Assembly (NCBI GenBank): GCA_041745535.1
Contig: JBGTIS010000202.1
Location: forward strand, 1 to 9,796
Direction of reading: 5' to 3'
DNA: 9,796 nucleotides
Source of the DNA: JBGTIS01 sp041745535
Lineage (GTDB): Bacteria; Bacteroidota; Bacteroidia; Cytophagales; Cyclobacteriaceae
Part shown: piece by piece, positions 1 through 6,623 of the stretch
Layout of the letters: each line of letters starts with the position of its first letter
Numbering within the stretch: the stretch's first letter is position 1
Program-made: the position numbers and the translations under genes
The notes under the pieces: generated by a model
What the model was told of the DNA's origin: nothing
What the model saw: the letters and a program-made list of their open reading frames with translations, nothing else
Database searches by the model: none

Positions 1-1173
1 AATCCAGTGTACTTTAAAACTGGGGCGAAACGAAGGGCTTTTTAGGAACCGTTCCACACCAGCGGTAATGTTTAATACGCCGTAGGTAGTAAGAAAAAAC
101 ATGGTAAGAATGGGTGCGATATAATCCAGATTACCCAGCAACACCGCCACAAGCGCGATTCCCATAGTTAACAGCGTACCTGCCCGTGGAATTTTTTCCT
201 GTCCATAGCCCTTTCCTAACCACCGAAAACTACCCGGCAATACATTATCGATAGCCAAAGCCTGTAAAACCCGAGGAGCGCCCATCATGCTGCCCACGGC
301 ACTGGATAAAGTAGCCCCCCAAACACCCAGCAAAATGGCATCACCCCAAAAAGAAATTTTTCGCATTACCAAAGGGTCTTCTATCAGGGTAGCGGCACTT
401 ACCCGTGTAGCCAGTATAACCGGCAATACCATATAAATAATATAACCAGTCAGTACAGCCAGAAAGGTACCCTTCGGAATAGATTTAGAAGGATTTTTCA
501 GGTCGCCTGACATATTTACGCCAGCCATGATACCCGTTACGGCCGGAAAAAATATGGCAAATACATGCCAGAAGTTTTTCGAGTCGGCGGGTGGATTAAT
601 CCAGGGACTGGGGGTAGAATCGGGTAAAGGACTGCCAAATAACAGCGATAGCAAAGAAATAACGATGGCAGCCAGAATTACGTATTGGGCCCGTATAGCG
701 GCCCGGGTAGAAAAAACAGCCAGCATACCTACGGCTACGGTTACCCCGATACCAATAAGTTTCCCGTTCCAGTCTGGAAACATAATCGCCAGGCTATCGG
801 CAAAACCGATGGTATATAACGCTACGGAAAGCGCCTGTGCCAGAAAAAGCGGAATACCGACCGCTCCTCCGGCTTCTATGCCCAGGGAACGGCTGATCAT
901 ATAATACGCGCCGCCTACCTTTATCTGCTGGTCGGTAGCGATAGAAGCAATAGATAGCGCGGTTAAAAAAGTAATAGATGTGGAAAGTGTAACAATAACC
1001 AGGGTAGCAATTAACCCGACATTGCCCACTACCCAGCCAAACCGCAGGTACATAATTACGCCCAAAATGGTAAGTATGGAAGGCGTAAAAACTCCGCCAA
1101 ATGTGCCCAAACCCTGAGTTTCTGTGGTACTTGTATGAGTTGTTTTTTGAGTTTTTTCTCTAACGTCAGCCAT
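1..1173 (-). CDS. SLC12-family cation-chloride cotransporter, C-terminally truncated by the window edge
   Basis: The reading frame is open for 391 codons from ATG at 1173 down to base 1, with no stop, so the C-terminal part lies outside the window. The product is a polytopic inner-membrane carrier of the amino acid-polyamine-cation (LeuT) fold. It matches animal Na-K-Cl and K-Cl cotransporters closely: TM1 begins GGVFTPSILTILGV (residues 26-39); TM3 carries GGAYYMISRSLG (87-98) with the potassium-site tyrosine; TM6 carries FFPAVTGIMAG (208-218), then NMSGDLKNPSKSIPKGT (220-236); TM8 carries ATLSSA (287-292), then GAPRVLQAL. The visible end, SPSFRPSFK, is the conserved stretch after TM10. Family knowledge: these proteins couple chloride movement to K+ and/or Na+. 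Ala287, Ser290 and Ser291 match the NKCC sodium site, so Na+ coupling is inferred. The hydrolase gene lies 59 nt upstream on the same strand. No Shine-Dalgarno is visible. Family assignment is firm; ion specificity is not. Confidence 0.88.
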   Translation of the reverse strand, partial: MADVREKTQKTTHTSTTETQGLGTFGGVFTPSILTILGVIMYLRFGWVVGNVGLIATLVIVTLSTSITFLTALSIASIATDQQIKVGGAYYMISRSLGIEAGGAVGIPLFLAQALSVALYTIGFADSLAIMFPDWNGKLIGIGVTVAVGMLAVFSTRAAIRAQYVILAAIVISLLSLLFGSPLPDSTPSPWINPPADSKNFWHVFAIFFPAVTGIMAGVNMSGDLKNPSKSIPKGTFLAVLTGYIIYMVLPVILATRVSAATLIEDPLVMRKISFWGDAILLGVWGATLSSAVGSMMGAPRVLQALAIDNVLPGSFRWLGKGYGQEKIPRAGTLLTMGIALVAVLLGNLDYIAPILTMFFLTTYGVLNITAGVERFLKSPSFRPSFKVHWI

Positions 1174-1232
1174 TCAGATTGTTATTACAGGGCAATAATT
1201 AAATGGTAAAATGATGTGCTGTGTTTCATAAC

Positions 1233-2018
1233 CTAATTCTGTAAAATCTTGTTCATTTCACTTTCATAATCTGGAAAAGAATTCAGATTATTATGCCCGC
1301 CACCTTCAATGATAATTAGCTGGTCTTTTTCTTTCAAAAGTGGTTGAAGTTTCATGCTGGAGCCAAAATATACTACCTCATCGTTTGTGCCATGAAACAG
1401 GTAAATCGGGCAACTTATCTTTGGTAAAGCTTCATAGGTATTAAAATTAAATCGTAGTAAAAAAGGGGGAACAAAAGGAAACATACGTTTTGCTACATCC
1501 CGCAAACTGTAGTAGGGCGTTTCCAGAATAAGCAAACCCGGATTATTACCAGCGGCCAGATGAGCCGCGATGCCACTACCCAATGACCGGCCGTACACTA
1601 CGGTACTTTCCTCTGGATAATCTTCTTTTAACTGATCGTAAATATATTGCACGTCAGATACCATATTTTCTTTGGAAAGTATGCCTGTGCTTTTTCCATA
1701 ACCCCGGTAGTCAATCATGAGCACATCGTAGCCATTTTTCACAAATATTTCCGCCGCGTTTCCCCAATTTACTAAACTTCCCGCATTGCCATGCAGGTAA
1801 TACGCCACACCTTTTGGTTCGGAAGCCGAAAACTTCAGCGCGTTAATGGTAACTCCTTCAGCCACCTGATAATTTACCTCCTTAAAAGGCAAATCAAAAC
1901 TAAACGCATAGTCTTCCGGGAGCTTTACCGGATGGAACAATAGTTTATTCTGAAGAAAATATATAAGGAGGCAAACGCACAGATAAACCGTTACCAACCC
2001 GATAGCAATCCGAATCAT
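1233..2018 (-). CDS. Membrane-anchored alpha/beta hydrolase (ABHD13/Bem46-like)
   Basis: This is a 261-residue serine hydrolase with an N-terminal membrane anchor (hydrophobic residues about 3-22), then the LQNKLLFHP stretch typical of Bem46/ABHD13-type proteins. The catalytic set is complete: oxyanion-hole HGNAG (76-80), DYRGYGKSTG (103-112), nucleophile elbow GRSLG with Ser145, acid Asp213 in HGTNDEVV, and His242 in GGGHNNL. Length is normal for the family. I chose ATG at 2018; an in-frame TTG directly before it (2021) adds one residue, but ATG is the more likely start. The substrate cannot be read from the sequence. Family members are esterases, lipases or peptidases of unclear role, and the anchor suggests action at a membrane. 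The cotransporter gene starts 59 nt downstream on the same strand, so co-transcription is plausible, though no functional link is obvious. The divergent neighbour is the DsbD-like gene. Confidence 0.88.
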   Translation of the reverse strand: MIRIAIGLVTVYLCVCLLIYFLQNKLLFHPVKLPEDYAFSFDLPFKEVNYQVAEGVTINALKFSASEPKGVAYYLHGNAGSLVNWGNAAEIFVKNGYDVLMIDYRGYGKSTGILSKENMVSDVQYIYDQLKEDYPEESTVVYGRSLGSGIAAHLAAGNNPGLLILETPYYSLRDVAKRMFPFVPPFLLRFNFNTYEALPKISCPIYLFHGTNDEVVYFGSSMKLQPLLKEKDQLIIIEGGGHNNLNSFPDYESEMNKILQN

Positions 2019-2180
2019 CAAAAATATTTAGCAGATAATTATTAAAGCCGGCAATATAAAGTTTATGCGTATAAAATAGAATATACCGTTACACATCTTA
2101 TCAATTGTCATTATCTTTACTTACTATCACATTAACCTGTTTGCGTTGGATGCCGTACATACAAAAAATATACAATTGAT
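2019..2180. promoter_or_regulatory. Divergent promoter region with an ATCAATTGT inverted repeat
   Basis: This 162-nt AT-rich spacer must drive both the hydrolase (minus) and the DsbD-like gene (plus). A 10-bp inverted repeat pairs 2099-2108 with 2172-2181; its right arm includes the first base of the DsbD start codon. TATCTTTA at 2112-2119 resembles the Bacteroidota -7 element TAnnTTTG, but I find no TTG at the expected distance upstream, so I do not call a promoter. No Shine-Dalgarno precedes either start. A 10-bp repeat with a 63-nt spacer is close to chance in a window of this size. Confidence 0.4.
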
Positions 2181-4403
2181 ATGATAACACGAGCCGCCCG
2201 GATTTTTCCGGCCTTTTTAATAGGTCTGATTTTACTTACTATTTCCGCAAACGCGCAGATATTAAAACCCGCTACCTGGAGCCACAAAGCTTCACAAAAT
2301 CAGGTAAAAGTAGGTGATGAAATAGACCTGATATTTCTGGTAGATATAGATCAGGATTGGTATTTATATTCTTCTGATTTTGACCCCGACCTGGGTCCTA
2401 TGGTAACCGAATTCACTTTTGAGCCTTCAAAAAATTATGAACTCGTAGGTGATATTAAACCTGTTGGTGCCAAAGAAAAATATGATGACCTCTGGGAAGG
2501 CACCTATACTTACTTTACTAAAAAAGCTGAATTCCGCCAAACTATCAAAGTACTTAATGCAGACCTGAAAGCGGTAAGTGGTACTTATAACTATCAGGTA
2601 TGTACGGATGTTGATGGCCGTTGTATTCCTTTCGACGATGAATTTACCATTAAAATCAATACCCTTGCCAGCAATAATGCCAAGCCTGCCAATACTGAGC
2701 AGCAAATTACCAAAACCAGAGAAAATAAATCAGACCAGGAAACTTCTGTAGCATCAGCGGATACAGCAACTATTCAGCAAACACTTGAGAAAAATAAACT
2801 GGCAGAAAAAGATCAGGTAAAAGTAGATAAAAGTACAACACCTGATAACCCCACAGAAGCCTTGACAAAAGCCTCAGAAACTGCTACTCTGGATTCTTAT
2901 TCGCCTTATTCGTTGGCGACTTTCTTTTTCATCGCGTTTCTGGCTGGTTTGGCTGCATTGCTTACCCCCTGCGTGTTTCCCATGATTCCGATGACGGTTT
3001 CATTTTTTACCAATTCCAGCGCCAGTCGTTCACAGGCTATTACCAAAGCTTTGGTATATGGTATTTCTATTGTGGTGATTTACACCCTGGCTGGCGTGAT
3101 TGTATCAGCTGCCTTTGGCCCTGCTTTTGCTAACTGGTTAAGCACACACTGGTTGCCTAATCTGTTCTTTTTTGCTGTTTTTGTAATATTCGCGCTGTCA
3201 TTCTTTGGCTTATTTGAAATTACTTTACCCAGTTCGTTCGTTAACAATGTAGACCAAAAAGCGGACAAAGGCGGGTTTATCGGTACTTTTTTTATGGCAT
3301 TTACCTTGGTACTGGTTTCATTTTCCTGTACAGGGCCTATAGTGGGAAGTTTGCTGGTGGAAGCCGCCGGAGGTCATTACTTAAAGCCTGTATTGGGTAT
3401 GATGGGATTTTCGCTGGCTTTTGCCGTTCCATTTACCTTATTCGCTATTTTTCCTGAATGGCTCAGCAGTTTACCCAAATCGGGCGGATGGCTTAACTCT
3501 GTTAAGGTAATTTTGGGCTTTCTGGAACTGGCACTAGCCCTTAAATTTCTCAGTGTAGCCGATCAGGTATATCACTGGAACATTCTGGACCGTGAGATTT
3601 ATCTGGCGTTCTGGATTGTTATTTTTACCCTGATGGGCTTTTACCTGTTAGGAAAAATACGATTGGCACACGACAGTAAAATGGAGTCGGTTGGCGTATT
3701 CCGACTGATGCTGGCCATTGCTACTTTTTCTTTCGTAATGTATTTAATCCCTGGCATGTTTGGCGCTCCGCTGAAACGATTAGCCGGGTATTTACCGCCC
3801 ATGTATACCCATGATTTTAATGTGCCTTCGTTAATCGCACAGAAGATATCTGAAAATCCGGTTTTATTAGCCCAAAACAATGAAAAATCTGAGTTATGTG
3901 GGCCACCTAAATATGCGGACTTACTACATTTTCCACATGAAATAAAAGGTTATTTCGATTACGATCAGGCCATTGCCTGCGCCAAAGCAGAAAATAAACC
4001 CGTATTTATCGATTTCACCGGCCACGGTTGTGTGAATTGCCGGGAAATGGAAGCCCGCGTGTGGTCCGACCCCGAAGTATTAAAACGACTGAAAACCGAT
4101 TTTGTAATGGTGGCTTTGTATGTAGATGAAAAAAAACAGTTACCTGAAAAAGAGTGGTATACTTCCGAGTATGATGGTAAAGTAAAGAAAACCATGGGCA
4201 ACCAGAATGCCGACTTTCAGATTACAGAATTCAACAACAATGCACAACCTTTTTATGTGCTGGTCGATCCTTCCGGAAAGTTGCTCGCCAAACCCAAAGC
4301 CTATGATTTGGATGTACAGGAATTTATCAATTTTCTGGATTTGGGTAAACAAAGATTTGCCAAAGGTGAATCTATTGATAAATCCAGCCTGGCAAACAAT
4401 TAA
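2181..4403 (+). CDS. dsbD: DsbD-like transmembrane thiol:disulfide interchange protein (N-terminal sensor, CcdA-like core, thioredoxin domain)
   Basis: This 740-residue protein should carry electrons from cytoplasmic thioredoxin across the inner membrane to periplasmic thiol partners. A signal peptide (1-25, ending ISANA) is followed by the periplasmic N-terminal domain, with Cys141 and Cys148 in CTDVDGRC. A Glu/Lys/Thr-rich linker (about 162-240) follows. The membrane core (about 246-527, roughly eight helices) has PCVFPMIP with Cys264 and SFSCTGP with Cys383, the expected redox pair. The C-terminal thioredoxin-like domain (about 585-725) has CVNC (617-620) and a probable cis-proline, Pro690. 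Compared with about 565 residues in E. coli DsbD, the extra length lies mainly in the linker and in an insertion at about 650-685 before the cis-proline. The N-terminal cysteines are six residues apart, and Cys573 and Cys600 are additional. It appears monocistronic: divergent from the hydrolase and convergent with rho. All redox cysteines are present, so it should be active; its client proteins are unknown. Confidence 0.9.
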   Translation: MITRAARIFPAFLIGLILLTISANAQILKPATWSHKASQNQVKVGDEIDLIFLVDIDQDWYLYSSDFDPDLGPMVTEFTFEPSKNYELVGDIKPVGAKEKYDDLWEGTYTYFTKKAEFRQTIKVLNADLKAVSGTYNYQVCTDVDGRCIPFDDEFTIKINTLASNNAKPANTEQQITKTRENKSDQETSVASADTATIQQTLEKNKLAEKDQVKVDKSTTPDNPTEALTKASETATLDSYSPYSLATFFFIAFLAGLAALLTPCVFPMIPMTVSFFTNSSASRSQAITKALVYGISIVVIYTLAGVIVSAAFGPAFANWLSTHWLPNLFFFAVFVIFALSFFGLFEITLPSSFVNNVDQKADKGGFIGTFFMAFTLVLVSFSCTGPIVGSLLVEAAGGHYLKPVLGMMGFSLAFAVPFTLFAIFPEWLSSLPKSGGWLNSVKVILGFLELALALKFLSVADQVYHWNILDREIYLAFWIVIFTLMGFYLLGKIRLAHDSKMESVGVFRLMLAIATFSFVMYLIPGMFGAPLKRLAGYLPPMYTHDFNVPSLIAQKISENPVLLAQNNEKSELCGPPKYADLLHFPHEIKGYFDYDQAIACAKAENKPVFIDFTGHGCVNCREMEARVWSDPEVLKRLKTDFVMVALYVDEKKQLPEKEWYTSEYDGKVKKTMGNQNADFQITEFNNNAQPFYVLVDPSGKLLAKPKAYDLDVQEFINFLDLGKQRFAKGESIDKSSLANN

Positions 4404-4420
4404 ATAGAAAGAAACGCTAT

Positions 4421-4473
4421 CTATAGACAAAAAAAGTACAGACAAAACTGCCTGTACTTCCTTTTGTTTATAG
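4421..4473. terminator. Bidirectional terminator between dsbD-like gene and rho
   Basis: A long hairpin fills the 88-nt gap between two convergent stop codons. The upper stem pairs AAGTACAG (4434-4441) with CTGTACTT (4452-4459) around a 10-nt loop. After a 1x2 internal loop, 4421-4432 pairs with 4462-4473 over 12 bp, including one G-U. The upper stem is flanked by T-rich sequence in both readings: TTCCTTTTGTTT on the plus strand, and seven T residues directly after CTGTAC on the minus strand. This symmetry suggests termination of both the DsbD-like transcript and the rho transcript. Confidence 0.75.
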
Positions 4474-4491
4474 TGATTGTTTCTTCAGATA

Positions 4492-6237
4492 CTATCCATT
4501 CATAGATACCAGAAACTCATCGTTATCGCGAGTGCCTTTCATTTTTTCAAGCAGGAACTCGATGGCTTCGTTGGAAGTCATATCCGACATAAATTTCCTC
4601 AGAATCCATACCCTTGACAATTCTTCCTTGTCCATCAGCAGGTCTTCGCGACGGGTACCGGAAGCAGGTACATCGATAGCAGGATAAACACGCTTGTTGG
4701 ATAGCTTTCTGTCGAGTTGCAGTTCCATATTACCCGTTCCTTTGAACTCCTCAAAAATAACTTCATCCATTTTTGAGCCGGTCTCTATCAGGGCAGTGGC
4801 AATGATAGTAAGCGATCCGCCATTTTCTACATTACGGGCCGCGCCAAAGAAACGCTTGGGCTTATGCAGGGCATTGGCATCTACACCACCGGAAAGAATT
4901 TTTCCTGATGAGGGTACCGTGGTATTATAAGCCCTGGCCAAGCGGGTAATAGAGTCTAACAAAATTACCACATCATGACCGCATTCCACCATGCGTTTGG
5001 CTTTTTCCAATACAATACTGGAAACTTTTACGTGCTTTTCAGCCTGCTCGTCAAATGTAGAAGCTATTACTTCAGCTTTTACACTTCGTGCCATATCGGT
5101 TACCTCTTCAGGTCTTTCGTCTATCAATAGCACAATCAGATAACATTCAGGATGGTTTTCGGCAATGGCATTCGCTATTTCTTTCAGCAATACTGTTTTA
5201 CCAGTTTTTGGCTGAGCTACAATCATACCTCTTTGTCCTTTACCAATGGGTGAGAACAAATCCATAATACGGGTTGAATAATGGCCCGATTTGGTAGATA
5301 GGTTCAACCTTTCTTCAGGGAAAAGTGGCGTCAGGTACTCAAAAGGTACACGATCGCGTATTTCTTCGGTGGTTTTGCCGTTTACAAATTCCACACGCAA
5401 CAGGGCAAAATATTTTTCTCCTTCTTTGGGTGGCCGTATCTGGCCGCGCACATTGTCGCCGGTTTTTAAACCGAACAATTTGATTTGCGAAGGTGAAACA
5501 TAAATATCATCGGGACTGGCCAGATAATTATAATCAGATGAACGAAGGAATCCATATCCATCCTGCATAATTTCCAAAACCCCATCGTTTTCGATCAATC
5601 CATCAAATTCTTTGATAGCGTGCGCTACGTTGTTGTTATTTTTTCTGTGTTCAGGGCGGGCATCTTTTTTGGAAGCATGGGAGTGAGCAGGTTTTCTCTC
5701 ATCGCTGGTAGGCTCTTCTCTTTCTTTGTAAGAAGGTTTTGGCTTTTCTTCAGTTTCAGTAGCTTTTGGCTTCTCATCGGTATTTGGCCTCTCATCTAAA
5801 GTTTCCGGTTCGTCTTCATCTACCTGTAGGTTAAATGAATCAAGCACTTCAGTAGTTGAGTGGCTTTTTTCCGCGACTGGTTTATCTGCTTTCTCCTTCT
5901 CTTTTGCCTTTTCCTTCGGCTGGTTTGCTTCATGAGAAGTCACATTTTCTCTTTTTACCCGTATTCTGCGGTTCTCGTGCTTTTCATTTCTTTTACCGCC
6001 TTTTGAAGGAGCGTTTTGAGAAGCGGGGGCTTCAGTTTCCTCTTCGGCTTCGGCGGCAACTTTTTCTTTTTCCTTCTTTTTAGGAAGATCCTTTTCCGGA
6101 GTAACGGCTTGTTGATCTAGTATTTTGTAAATCAACTCTTTCTTAGGTAATTTCTTGTAATCCTTTACGTTTAACTCCTCAGCAATTTCTTTAAGCTCAG
6201 ATAAAAGCCTGACTTGTAATTCCTCGATGTTGTACAT
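4492..6237 (-). CDS. rho: Transcription termination factor Rho with large charged N-terminal insertion
   Basis: Rho is the hexameric RNA helicase/ATPase that binds nascent untranslated RNA and releases RNA polymerase. The order along the 581 residues is: Rho_N helical domain (1-43, starting MYNIEELQVRLL); a low-complexity Lys/Glu/Pro-rich segment (about 45-205); a cold-shock-like primary RNA-binding domain (about 213-290, with DGYGFLRSSDYNYL); then the ATPase core. The core has Walker A QPKTGKT (342-348), catalytic DERPEE (373-378), Walker B VVILLD (423-428), the Q-loop SGKILSGG (444-451), and the GNMELQLDRK to SGTRRED region (502-532). E. coli Rho is 419 residues, so the insertion accounts for nearly all of the extra length; such insertions are a known trait of Bacteroidota Rho. 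The start is well placed because the Rho_N motif begins at codon 4. The leader holds several inverted repeats, consistent with autoregulation, but this is inference. Confidence 0.97.
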   Translation of the reverse strand: MYNIEELQVRLLSELKEIAEELNVKDYKKLPKKELIYKILDQQAVTPEKDLPKKKEKEKVAAEAEEETEAPASQNAPSKGGKRNEKHENRRIRVKRENVTSHEANQPKEKAKEKEKADKPVAEKSHSTTEVLDSFNLQVDEDEPETLDERPNTDEKPKATETEEKPKPSYKEREEPTSDERKPAHSHASKKDARPEHRKNNNNVAHAIKEFDGLIENDGVLEIMQDGYGFLRSSDYNYLASPDDIYVSPSQIKLFGLKTGDNVRGQIRPPKEGEKYFALLRVEFVNGKTTEEIRDRVPFEYLTPLFPEERLNLSTKSGHYSTRIMDLFSPIGKGQRGMIVAQPKTGKTVLLKEIANAIAENHPECYLIVLLIDERPEEVTDMARSVKAEVIASTFDEQAEKHVKVSSIVLEKAKRMVECGHDVVILLDSITRLARAYNTTVPSSGKILSGGVDANALHKPKRFFGAARNVENGGSLTIIATALIETGSKMDEVIFEEFKGTGNMELQLDRKLSNKRVYPAIDVPASGTRREDLLMDKEELSRVWILRKFMSDMTSNEAIEFLLEKMKGTRDNDEFLVSMNG

Positions 6238-6253
6238 ACTATAAATTAGTGGG

Positions 6254-6269
6254 GCTAAAAAATTTTAGC
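6254..6269. repeat. Palindrome GCTAAAA-AA-TTTTAGC upstream of rho
   Basis: This is a perfect 7-bp inverted repeat with a 2-nt centre, whose near edge is 17 nt upstream of the rho ATG. In RNA the loop must open to about four or more bases, leaving a weak AU stem. A protein-binding palindrome or a minor hairpin near the ribosome site are both possible. It is AT-rich, so chance is not excluded. Confidence 0.45.
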
Positions 6270-6379
6270 AATTTTTGTGTTTGGAAAGATTATTGAATTC
6301 TAGGCAATAATTAAAAAGATCATGCAGCTTAGAGAAGCGTACTTCTGAAGAAAAGCATCCTGCTGCTGGTTTGACGCTG

Positions 6380-6410
6380 CAATAATATACCTAGTAAAAA
6401 TAATTATCAA
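6380..6410 (-). promoter_or_regulatory. rho: Candidate Bacteroidota-type promoter for rho
   Basis: On the minus strand, TTG (6408-6410) lies 20 nt upstream of TATTATTG (6380-6387). This resembles the Bacteroidota primary sigma-factor pattern of TTG near -33 and TAnnTTTG near -7, with one mismatch among the six fixed positions of the -7 box. It would place the start near 6373 and give rho a leader of about 135 nt. The match is inexact and such AT-rich patterns arise by chance. Confidence 0.35.
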
Positions 6411-6440
6411 GAAAATTTATACGAATTTCTTACTTGATAA
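6404..6440. repeat. Inverted repeat TTATCAAG/CTTGATAA overlapping the candidate rho promoter
   Basis: An 8-bp perfect inverted repeat pairs 6404-6411 with 6433-6440 across 21 nt, and the inner flanks AAGAAA and TTTCTT can add alternative pairing. Its left arm covers the TTG of the candidate rho promoter, so it could be an operator. As RNA it could be a weak hairpin; T-rich sequence follows it on both strands. Its function is not established. Confidence 0.45.
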
Positions 6441-6569
6441 GTTTTGATTTACTATGAATAATTAATTTAAAAGTAGATCGTGGTAAACCAATCCGTCAGA
6501 TTTGCTTCTCAAACAAGGACGTAATCTTTAATCCCAGTTATTTACTTTAACTCATTAAAGAGTAATAAG

Positions 6570-6618
6570 GTTTTCTTTTACAAATTTATTGTATTATTTC
6601 GCTAAAGTAAAAGAAAAC
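6570..6618 (+). promoter_or_regulatory. serS: 12-bp inverted repeat immediately 5' of serS
   Basis: GTTTTCTTTTAC (6570-6581) is perfectly complementary to GTAAAAGAAAAC (6607-6618), with a 25-nt AT-rich loop. The second arm is the purine-rich stretch ending 5 nt before the serS ATG, where the ribosome would load. If both arms are transcribed, the hairpin would cover the initiation region, so translational control of serS is a reasonable inference. If transcription starts inside the loop, the repeat could instead act as a DNA operator. Confidence 0.5.
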
Positions 6619-6623
6619 GAACA

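Larger units (their letters stand above)
6238..6623. promoter_or_regulatory. Divergent rho/serS intergenic region
   Basis: This 386-nt AT-rich stretch has no convincing gene and holds the leaders of both rho (minus) and serS (plus). From left to right I see: a perfect palindrome next to the rho start (6254-6269); a GC-richer leader segment with a small UACG-loop hairpin on the rho strand (6333-6346), bracketed by GCAGC (6324-6328) and GCTGC (6376-6380); a candidate rho promoter (6380-6410); an 8-bp inverted repeat (6404-6440); a 6-bp hairpin (6545-6560, loop CTCA); and a 12-bp inverted repeat before serS (6570-6618). I could not identify a serS promoter matching the Bacteroidota consensus. 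The very short frames in it are not supported as genes. Confidence 0.6.

Noticed and set aside
527..904. A 125-codon open frame on the plus strand.
   Set aside because: It lies opposite the cotransporter gene, whose frame encodes a clear SLC12 protein across the same bases. The plus-strand translation has no recognisable domain.
2019..2021. TTG start for the hydrolase, one codon before the ATG.
   Set aside because: The adjacent ATG at 2018 is the more probable start and the protein is otherwise the same.
1191..6315. GGCAATAATTAAA occurs at 1191-1203 and again at 6303-6315, both upstream of minus-strand genes.
   Set aside because: One shared 13-mer in an AT-rich window of nearly 10 kb is within chance expectation, and its distance to the two starts differs.
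6329..6358. Nine-codon minus-strand frame (MLFFRSTLL) in the rho leader as a possible leader peptide.
   Set aside because: It is too short to judge, has no visible ribosome site, and overlaps a hairpin that explains the sequence equally well.
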